From: Treponema sp.
GTDB lineage: Bacteria > Spirochaetota > Spirochaetia > Treponematales > Treponemataceae
NCBI GenBank assembly: GCA_017450535.1
Contig: JAFSTK010000092.1
Coordinates: forward strand, 1 to 53,108
DNA: 53,108 bases
Direction: 5' to 3'
Shown here: positions 34,634-42,300 of the stretch, in pieces
Numbering within the stretch: the stretch's first letter is position 1
Layout: every line of letters starts with the position of its first letter
The notes under the pieces: model-generated
Databases searched by the model: none
The model's input: only the letters and a program-made list of their open reading frames with translations
What the model was told of the DNA's origin: nothing
Program-made: the position numbers and the translations under genes

Positions 34634-35242
34634 ATGTATATTGAGTTGATTGGCTATTTGGGTTCTCTTTTGGTCGTTGTTTCCATGCTGATGACATCCG
34701 TAGTAAAACTGCGCATCATCAATACGGTTGGAAGCGCAATCTTTACAGGCTATGCGCTTGTCATTCACTCCTACCCTACGGCTGCCATGAACGCTTGTCT
34801 TATCGTCATCAATATGTATAATTTATTCAGGCTGTACAAAAATGCCCGAAGTTACGCAATTCTCAGGCTTTCACCTTCAGACGGATTTGTGCGCTTCTTT
34901 TTGGACAAACATGAGGCTGACATGAAACATTTTTTTCCTGTCGTCAATAAAAATCTTCTCTACGATTACACATGTCTTGTCTGCCACAACAACAATCCCG
35001 TCGGCATTTTTCTGGCAAAAACAGAAGCGGACGGCACATTGAACATCAGCATCGACTACACGATTCCGGCTTACCGTGATTGTTCCGTGGGAAAATACTT
35101 GTACACGTGGCTTGCCCATGAGCAGATTCCGCGACTGACGGTAGACAAGGCTTCCGCCGGGCATGTCGCATACTTGAAAAAGATGGGATTTTCTGAACAG
35201 AATGGTCAGTGGATAAAAGACATGGGCATAAAAGGTGCTTGA
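34634..35242 (+). CDS. YgjV-like membrane domain fused to a GNAT-like domain
   Basis: 202 residues. The first 75 form about three membrane segments and resemble YgjV (IELIGYLGSLLVVVSMLM, TVGSAIFTGYALVI, MNACLIVINMYNLFRLYK). Residues 80-200 look like an acyltransferase-type GNAT fold: a core IDYTIPAYRDCSVGKYLYTWL, then an ending AYLKKMGF...QW as in GNAT family C-termini. The function of the combination is unknown. The stop overlaps the promoter of the amino-acid transporter operon. Confidence 0.7.
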   Translation: MYIELIGYLGSLLVVVSMLMTSVVKLRIINTVGSAIFTGYALVIHSYPTAAMNACLIVINMYNLFRLYKNARSYAILRLSPSDGFVRFFLDKHEADMKHFFPVVNKNLLYDYTCLVCHNNNPVGIFLAKTEADGTLNISIDYTIPAYRDCSVGKYLYTWLAHEQIPRLTVDKASAGHVAYLKKMGFSEQNGQWIKDMGIKGA

Positions 35243-35267
35243 CAGTAAAAAAGAGATACGTTATAAC
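35239..35267 (+). promoter_or_regulatory. Promoter of the amino-acid ABC transporter operon
   Basis: TTGACA (35239-35244), a 17-base spacer and TATAAC (35262-35267) make a near-perfect sigma-70 promoter. Confidence 0.8.
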
Positions 35268-35276
35268 ATATATAAC
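35260..35276. promoter_or_regulatory. Palindrome GTTATA-N5-TATAAC over the transporter -10 box
   Basis: GTTATA at 35260-35265 and TATAAC at 35271-35276 are inverted and overlap the -10 and start region. It could be a repressor site. Its AT-rich nature means chance symmetry is possible. Confidence 0.4.
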
Positions 35277-35321
35277 CTATAGTTTAAGTAGGTAAAATTC
35301 TTTTCAATATGGAGACAGTAT

Positions 35322-36212
35322 ATGAAAAAATTGATAACAGCGGCAGCCGCACTGCTTTTTGCGGCATCAGTTTTCGCACAGGAAGCGGCGGCTATCAACA
35401 AGAAAGCATTTGATGATTTGGTTGCGTCAGGCGTTACAGCAAGCGCAGATGAAATTGCGGCAAGCACATGGGCTAAAAAAGTAAAGGATGCGGGCGTTCT
35501 CCGTGTTGGCGGAACTCGCACCAGTTTCTTGTTCAGCCAGCTTGACGAGACGGACAACAAAATCCGTGGCTTTGACGCAGGTTTGTATCAGCTTTTGGCA
35601 AAATACATTCTTGGCGATGCGGCAAAATATGATTTGACTCAGGTGACTTCAAGCACACGCGAATCTGTTTTGACCAGCAACCAGGTGGATGTGGTGTTCG
35701 CAACGTATTCAATCACTCCGGCACGCCAGAAACTCATTTCGTTTGCAGGTCCGTACTACGTTTCAAAGCAGGCGATTTTGGTCAAGAACGGCAACAAGAA
35801 AATCAAGAGCCTTAAAGATTTGGCAAAGAAAAACGTGGCGACACAGGCTGGCTCAACTGGCCCCGCAATTTTGAAAGAATTCGCACCCAAGGCAAAGGTA
35901 CAGGAATTCACCACTGACCAGGAAGCTCGCTCTGCGGTGGAACTCGGTCGTGCGGACGCATACGTCACTGACTACACATTGCTTTTGAACGCAATCGTCA
36001 AGAACCCCGGAAAATATCAGCTTGTCGGCGACACTTTTGGTCCTGAGGACAACTACGGCATTGGTCTTCCGCTCGATTCTGACGGCGTGGCATTCGTCAA
36101 TGCATTCCTCAAGAAAATCGAAGCCAATGGCACTTGGGAAAAACTGTGGCAGATTTCATTGGGTGACAGAACAGGTATCAAAAAAGCTCCGGCTGCTCCT
36201 GTTATCAAATAG
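35322..36212 (+). CDS. Polar amino-acid ABC transporter, substrate-binding protein
   Basis: 296 residues. The signal peptide KKLITAAAALLFAASVFA ends before QEA, with no lipobox. The mature part is an SBP_bac_3 fold (VLRVGG, IRGFDAGLYQLLAKY, FAGPYYVSKQAILVKNG, VATQAGSTGPAIL). It captures an amino acid, probably glutamine or glutamate given the gene neighbourhood, but the specificity is inferred. A GGAG site is present and it is the first gene of a four-gene operon. Confidence 0.9.
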   Translation: MKKLITAAAALLFAASVFAQEAAAINKKAFDDLVASGVTASADEIAASTWAKKVKDAGVLRVGGTRTSFLFSQLDETDNKIRGFDAGLYQLLAKYILGDAAKYDLTQVTSSTRESVLTSNQVDVVFATYSITPARQKLISFAGPYYVSKQAILVKNGNKKIKSLKDLAKKNVATQAGSTGPAILKEFAPKAKVQEFTTDQEARSAVELGRADAYVTDYTLLLNAIVKNPGKYQLVGDTFGPEDNYGIGLPLDSDGVAFVNAFLKKIEANGTWEKLWQISLGDRTGIKKAPAAPVIK

Positions 36213-36216
36213 TTAG

Positions 36217-36876
36217 ATGACAATAGGCGCATTACTTTCAGAATATGGTATTTCTTATCTGCTGGCGTATCTGACGACGCTTGAACTGACGGTCCTTTCA
36301 TTCGTGTTTGCGGCCGTCATCGGGATTGCCGTCACCGTCATGCGGATAAGTCCAATTAAGCCGCTCCGAGTTGGTGCGAATGTGTACGTGCAGATTTTCC
36401 GTAACATTCCCGGCTCGGCGTTGCTCATTCTGTTTGTCTATGCGTTTCCCTATCTTAATCTCTTGTTTTCATATTTCACATGCGTATTGATTGCGACCAC
36501 TTTAATTCCGTCTGCATTTATGTCGGAAAATCTGATTGCGGGAATCAATACGATTGATAAAGGTCAGATTGAGGCGGCTCGCTCCCTGGGAATGACCTTT
36601 ACGCACATCATCGCAAAAATCATTATTCCACAGGCAGTGCGCTCAACCATTCTGCAATCAACGAATCTTTTGGTAGCGACCATGCTGACCACGGCAATCG
36701 CAAGCCAAGTGCCCATTGACCCGCGTGATTTGACGGGCATTGTAACTCACATCAACACACATTCTACAGGCGGCATTCTTGCGTTCGTCATCTCAGCGTT
36801 TTTCTACTGCGTGACGGCAATCCTTATCGGTGTGGCGGGAAATAAAATCGACAAAAAAGTGAGGATTCTGCGATGA
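36217..36876 (+). CDS. Polar amino-acid ABC transporter, permease 1
   Basis: 219 residues with about five membrane segments and the HisM-type permease loop EAARSLGMTFTHIIAKIIIPQAV, which docks on the ATPase. It starts four bases after the binding-protein gene. The last four bases overlap the next permease start. Confidence 0.9.
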   Translation: MTIGALLSEYGISYLLAYLTTLELTVLSFVFAAVIGIAVTVMRISPIKPLRVGANVYVQIFRNIPGSALLILFVYAFPYLNLLFSYFTCVLIATTLIPSAFMSENLIAGINTIDKGQIEAARSLGMTFTHIIAKIIIPQAVRSTILQSTNLLVATMLTTAIASQVPIDPRDLTGIVTHINTHSTGGILAFVISAFFYCVTAILIGVAGNKIDKKVRILR

Positions 36877-37688
36877 GACCTCAAACCGACATTCTTTCCC
36901 TGCTTTACGAAGAGCCGGGTCCAAAAACAAAACGATTTATCCGCATCGGAAGCATTGCGTCTGTCTTTCTGTTTGTGCTGATTGCCGTTCTGGTAGTGCG
37001 GCAGTTTTGGGTGACAGGGCAACTGAGCGCGCGCTACTGGGCATTTTTTGCGAAATGGACGACATGTCGTTTTATCCTGCAAGGTGTGCTCGGTACGGTG
37101 CGGGCAACTTTTTCGGCTATTTTAATCTGCCTTGGCATTGGATTTGTGATGATGTTTTCCCGCGTGCGTGGGGGGCTTGTAGCACAAAAAATCAGTTTTG
37201 CGCTCACAGAATTTACGCGCGGTGTGCCGACGTTGCTTTTCATCTATTTCTTCTTTTTTGTCATTCCGCTTTTGGGATTCAAATTGTCGGCGTTCTGGAA
37301 GATTACGCTCCCCGTGGCAATTTCGGCAAGCGGGGCGACGGCAGAAGTGCTCCGAAGCGGTGTGAACGCCGTGAGCAAAGGTCAGCGGGAAGCGGCACTT
37401 TCTTTGGGCTTCAGCGAAAACCGTACGTTCTTCAAAATTATTTTTCCGCAAGGGTTCCGCTTTGTCATTCCCTCGCTGATTTCCGAATTGGTCATCATTC
37501 TTAAAGACACGACTTTTGCCTACATCGTCTCATACAATGATTTGATGCAGAACGCAATGGTGTTGATTTCAAACCACGATGCCATGCTTTCTGTGTATTT
37601 GGTTGCGGCAATTATCTACATTATCATAAATTATCTTTTGCACAGGCTTTCCCTGTTCCTTGCAAAACAAATAGGCGGTTCAAAATGA
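36873..37688 (+). CDS. Polar amino-acid ABC transporter, permease 2
   Basis: 271 residues. An extended cytoplasmic N-terminus precedes the first membrane segment (VFLFVLIAVLVV), and the ATPase-docking loop is REAALSLGFSENRTFFKIIFPQGF. It pairs with permease 1 to form the channel. It overlaps its neighbours by four bases on both sides (ATGA). Confidence 0.9.
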   Translation: MRPQTDILSLLYEEPGPKTKRFIRIGSIASVFLFVLIAVLVVRQFWVTGQLSARYWAFFAKWTTCRFILQGVLGTVRATFSAILICLGIGFVMMFSRVRGGLVAQKISFALTEFTRGVPTLLFIYFFFFVIPLLGFKLSAFWKITLPVAISASGATAEVLRSGVNAVSKGQREAALSLGFSENRTFFKIIFPQGFRFVIPSLISELVIILKDTTFAYIVSYNDLMQNAMVLISNHDAMLSVYLVAAIIYIIINYLLHRLSLFLAKQIGGSK

Positions 37689-38446
37689 CTGAAACACAAG
37701 ATTCTGCAAGCCTGCCAGTTATCGAAGTACGGCATGTGTCAAAATCGTTCGGTTCTCTCCAAGTGCTCAAAGATGTAAGTCTTACCGTGCATAAAGGTGA
37801 GGTCGTTGCCATTATCGGACCGTCCGGCTCAGGAAAATCAACTTTGTGCCGCACCATCAATCGGTTGGAGACCGTGCCTGAGGGCGAGATTTTTATTGAA
37901 GGCGAAAAAATTCCCGAAGAAGGAAAGAGTCTGGCGCGGCTCCGTTCCAAAGTGAGCATGGTGTTTCAGCAGTTCAACTTGTTCGCGCACAAAACCATCT
38001 TGCAGAACGTGATGCTGGGACCTGTCGATGTCTTAAAGCAAAAAAAATCCGAAGCGAAAAAAGAGGCATTGGAACTGCTCAAGCGCGTGGGCGTGGAAAA
38101 TCAAGCGAACAAATATCCTGCGCAACTTTCCGGCGGACAACAACAGCGCGTCGCCATTGCACGAAGCCTTGCCATGCACCCAAAAGCAATTTTATTTGAC
38201 GAGCCGACAAGCGCGCTTGACCCGGAAATGATTGGCGAAGTGCTTTCTGTTATCCGTGAACTTGCTGACAGCGGAATGACGATGCTGATTGTAACCCACG
38301 AAATGCATTTTGCGCGAGAAGTTGCCGACCGCATTATTTTTATGGAGCACGGCACGATTTTAAGCGATGAGAATGCGGAGACTTTTTTTGCAAATCAGAC
38401 AAATCCGCGTATTCAGGCTTTTTTGAGCAAAGTAGAAGGAAAATAA
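37685..38446 (+). CDS. Polar amino-acid ABC transporter, ATP-binding protein
   Basis: 253 residues; GlnQ/HisP type. Walker A GPSGSGKST, signature LSGGQQQRVAIARSL, Walker B ILFDEPTSALDPE, and switch His in VTHEM. It energises the two permeases encoded just upstream. It converges on the amidotransferase gene with a one-base gap. Confidence 0.95.
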   Translation: MTETQDSASLPVIEVRHVSKSFGSLQVLKDVSLTVHKGEVVAIIGPSGSGKSTLCRTINRLETVPEGEIFIEGEKIPEEGKSLARLRSKVSMVFQQFNLFAHKTILQNVMLGPVDVLKQKKSEAKKEALELLKRVGVENQANKYPAQLSGGQQQRVAIARSLAMHPKAILFDEPTSALDPEMIGEVLSVIRELADSGMTMLIVTHEMHFAREVADRIIFMEHGTILSDENAETFFANQTNPRIQAFLSKVEGK

Positions 38447-38447
38447 T

Positions 38448-39143
38448 CTAGCGCAACAGCGAGACAATATAATCGAAAAACGGAGACTCTAAGGCTTCGG
38501 GATGCCACTGCACCGCAAGAATTTTTTCCGCCTCAATACCTTCAATCAATCCATCTTCTGAATATGCCGTGGCGGTCAGTCCGTCTGCGAGCGTCTTAAC
38601 CCCCTGGTGATGCAAACTGTTTACGGAATGCGTCTTTGTGCCGAACGCCTCATACAGATGCGAGTGTTCCTCCAACGTAACGGAATGAACTGGCGCATAC
38701 GGACTATCTTTGCGCATATGTGGAATTGAATTTGGTCGCTGAAGAAGAATATCCTGATACAATGTACCGCCAAACGCAATATTTACGCCCTGAAATCCCC
38801 TGCACACGCCGAACACCCATTTGCCCATGCGATGCGCTGTCCGTATCAGCTGCAACTGGTATGTGTCCATCAGCGCATCCGGCGGAATCGTACAGTCCAT
38901 GTTTTCTTCATGATAATAATATGCGCTAAAATCAGCGCCACCGGGAACTAAAAGCGCGCTGAACGGAGAAAGCTGCTCTTCAATATCCTCTTCCCGCAAA
39001 TACGGCAACAGGTAGGGAATTGCGCCCGCCTTGTCTAATTGCGTCACATAGCCTTCGTTCACAAAATTTTCTCTGAACCGATGCCATACGCATTCTGGGT
39101 CAGATGGTCGTAACACACAAGAAATCGCAATCTTTGGTCTCAT
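38448..39143 (-). CDS. Class I glutamine amidotransferase-like hydrolase (peptidase C26, PuuD-like)
   Basis: 231 residues with the GATase triad: nucleophile Cys in VFGVCRGFQ, and His/Glu in VQWHPEA. The overall layout (PKIAISC at the start, LVPGGADF, VNSLHHQG) is that of gamma-glutamyl-GABA hydrolase relatives. It should hydrolyse a gamma-glutamyl amide. The frame is open upstream to 39275, but the family N-terminus MRPKIA places the start at 39143. It lies between a glutamine-type transporter and gltB, consistent with nitrogen use. Confidence 0.87.
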   Translation of the reverse strand: MRPKIAISCVLRPSDPECVWHRFRENFVNEGYVTQLDKAGAIPYLLPYLREEDIEEQLSPFSALLVPGGADFSAYYYHEENMDCTIPPDALMDTYQLQLIRTAHRMGKWVFGVCRGFQGVNIAFGGTLYQDILLQRPNSIPHMRKDSPYAPVHSVTLEEHSHLYEAFGTKTHSVNSLHHQGVKTLADGLTATAYSEDGLIEGIEAEKILAVQWHPEALESPFFDYIVSLLR

Positions 39144-39209
39144 AGCAATCTTTTTGTATCGTATCACATTTGCCGGACTTTGCCCATACGTAGAAAATTT
39201 CATACCTAC

Positions 39210-39239
39210 TTGAATAAAAATATCGTTTTCCGCTATAGT
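39210..39239 (+). promoter_or_regulatory. Promoter of the gltB-uraA-purF operon
   Basis: TTGAAT (39210-39215), an 18-base spacer and TATAGT (39234-39239). Transcription should start near 39246, eight bases before a large terminator hairpin. Confidence 0.65.
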
Positions 39240-39253
39240 AATCGTATCGGCGA

Positions 39254-39309
39254 AGACGCTTGACGTGAAATGCAAATTTTTTGCGCTTCACGTCAGGCGT
39301 CTTTTTTTT
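39254..39309 (+). terminator. Promoter-proximal terminator in the gltB leader (attenuator candidate)
   Basis: AGACGCTTGACGTGAA (39254-39269) and TTCACGTCAGGCGTCT (39287-39302) pair over 16 bp with one G-T pair. An inner GCAAA/TTTGC stem and a run of seven T follow at 39303-39309. Only 17 bases separate the T run from the gltB ATG, including AAGGGG at 39316-39321, so there is no room for a second promoter. gltB must be transcribed through it. Confidence 0.85.
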
Positions 39310-39326
39310 GTCTGTAAGGGGTACAC

Positions 39327-42300
39327 ATGAAAGAAACATTATACGAGTCATGCTTTGAGCATGATTCCTGCGGTATTGGTCTGGTGGTGAACATCGACGG
39401 TACAAAATCGCATTCAATCGTGGATAACGCGCTGTCTATCGTGGAAAAACTGGAACACCGCGCGGGAAAAGATGCCACCGGCGAGATTGGTGACGGCGTG
39501 GGAATCCTCTTGCAAATTTCGCATCCGTTTTTTGTGCGTGTGGCTTCTGAGGCGGGCATCAGTTTGGGTGGCGAGCGCGACTACGGCATAGGCATGTTCT
39601 TCTTCCCGCAGGATGAATTCTTACGCGCGCAGGCAAAAAAGATGATTGAATTTCTGGCGAAAAAAGAAGGCTTGCCGCTTTTGGGCTGGCGCGATGTGCC
39701 GGTAAACGAATCAGTGCTGAGCACAAAGGCGCGCGAATCCATGCCGGTAATTCAGCAGTGTTTTGTGGGTCGCCCAGAAAATGTTGCGAAAGGCGTGGAC
39801 TTTGACCGCAAACTGTACATCCTTCGCCGTCAGTTTGAGCATTCACAACTTAAAACCTACGTACCGTCTTTTTCTTCACGCACGATTGTCTACAAGGGCA
39901 TGTTCTTGGTAAATCAGCTGCGCTCATTCTATCTTGATTTGCAGGCGGATGACTACGCTTCGGCTCTTGCCATTGTTCACTCACGTTTTTCTACAAACAC
40001 ACAGCCAAGCTGGGAACGCGCGCATCCAAACCGCTTTATCGCGCACAACGGCGAAATCAACACAATTCGTGGAAATGCGGACAGAATGCTTGCGCGTGAG
40101 GAAACGCTTTCTTCTCCCACAATCGGCGCAGAGGACATTCGCAAAGTGTTCCCAGCGATTAACACAAGCGGCTCCGACAGCGCGATGCTCGACAACACGC
40201 TGGAATTTTTGGTGATGAACGGAATGCCGCTTCCGCTTGCAGTGATGGTTTGTATTCCAGAGCCGTGGCGCAACGACAGCACGATGAGCGCGGACAAACA
40301 GGACTTCTACCACTACTGGGCAACGATGATGGAGCCGTGGGACGGACCTGCCGCAATTATTTTCAGCGACGGCGATGTGGTTGGCGCAGTGCTCGACCGA
40401 AATGGCTTGCGTCCCAGCCGCTACTACACGACAAAAGACGGCATGTTGATTTTGTCATCAGAAGTGGGCGTGCTCGACATACCTGAAGAACAGATTGAGC
40501 AGAAATCACGACTCATGCCGGGTCGCATTCTTTTGGTGGACACGCAGAGCAAAAAAATTATTTCCGACAGCGAATGCAAAGACTACTACGCGCACCAGTA
40601 CCCTTACGGCGAATGGCTTTCCCAAAATCTTCTGAAACTGCGTGAGCTTGAGATTCCGAACAAAAAGATTCCGGTATCCACACAGGCAGAGCGCGATTTG
40701 CTTTACAAGGCGTTCGGCTGGACGAGCGAAGACGTGCGCGAATTGATTTTGCCGATGGCGAAAAACGGTGTTGAGCCGACTGCAAGTATGGGTGTGGACA
40801 CGCCGCTTGCCGTGCTGAGCGAAAAACATCCGCCGCTCTACTCATATTTTAAGCAATTGTTCGCACAGGTGACGAACCCGCCAATTGATTCCCTGCGTGA
40901 AAAAATTGTGACGGACACGACGGTGTACGTGGGAAGCGACGGCAATATGCTCAAGCCGGAAAGCGCAAGTTGTGGCGTGCTGGAAATCAATCATCCGATT
41001 TTGACCGGCGTGGACGTTATCAAAATAAAGCATCTGAACAAGAGCGGACTCAAAGCCTCAACGGTAAGCCTGTTGTACTACACAAACACTTCGCTCAAAG
41101 CCGCGCTGGACGAACTTTTTGTTTCGATTGACCGCGAATATCACAACGGAAGCAATATCATCATTTTGAGCGACCGCGGTGTGGACGAAAACCACGTTGC
41201 CATTCCGTCACTTTTGGCGGTGAGCGCGGTGGAGCAATACCTGATTCGCACAAAGAAACGCACCGCCATTTCAATTGTTCTGGAAAGCGCGGAAGTGCGC
41301 GACGTGCATCAGGCGGCGATGTGTCTCGGCTACGGAGCGCGCGCAGTGAACCCCTACCTCGCCCACGAATGCATTGCCGAGTTGATTGACAAAAAAATGC
41401 TCGACAAAGACTATCACACCGCGATTGACGACTACAACAGCGCGCTTTTGAACGGCATTGTAAAAATCGCCGCCAAAATGGGTATCTCAACAATTCAGTC
41501 ATATCAGTCCGCGCAGATTTTTGAGGCGGTGGGAATTGCGCCTGACGTTATCGAACAATATTTTACGAATACAGTGAGCAGAATCGGCGGCATCGGTTTG
41601 AAAGAAATTGAAGAAGATATCGCCTATCACCACAACCGTGCGTTTGACCCGCTCGGCCGCCCAGTGGACACCACGCTCGACAACGTGGGAAATCACCGCT
41701 GGCGAAAAGGTCCGGACGCAGAAGACCACTTGTACAATCCCGACACGATTGCCGCCTTGCAGGATTCCACACAGAACGGAGATTATGCGAAGTTCAAGGA
41801 ATACACGGCGATGGTGGATGCGCCCGATAAGCCCCACACTCTGCGCGCGCTTTTGGATTTTAATCTGGACGAAAGCAAGGCGATTCCGATTGAAGAGGTG
41901 GAGAGCGTAGACGAAATTTTAAAACGATTTAAGACCGGCGCAATGAGTTACGGTTCAATCAGCGAAGAGGCGCACAAATGTCTCGCGCTCGCAATGAACC
42001 GGCTGCACGGAAAATCAAACTCAGGCGAAGGCGGCGAAAACCCCGACCGTCTGGGAACAGAATATAACAGCGCAATTAAACAAGTTGCAAGCGGACGTTT
42101 CGGAGTGACGGAAGCATATCTCTTAAGTGCCGAAGAGATTCAAATTAAAATGGCACAGGGAGCGAAGCCGGGCGAAGGCGGACATCTGCCTGGTAAAAAA
42201 GTGTACCCATGGATTGCTAAGACACGGTATGCTACGCCCGGTGTTTCACTCATCTCTCCGCCGCCGCACCACGACATCTATTCTATAGAAGATTTGGCGC

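Noticed and set aside
39254-39309. gltB leader hairpin as a known riboswitch or T-box
   Set aside because: Too short, with no aptamer-like upstream sequence and no T-box or specifier motif.
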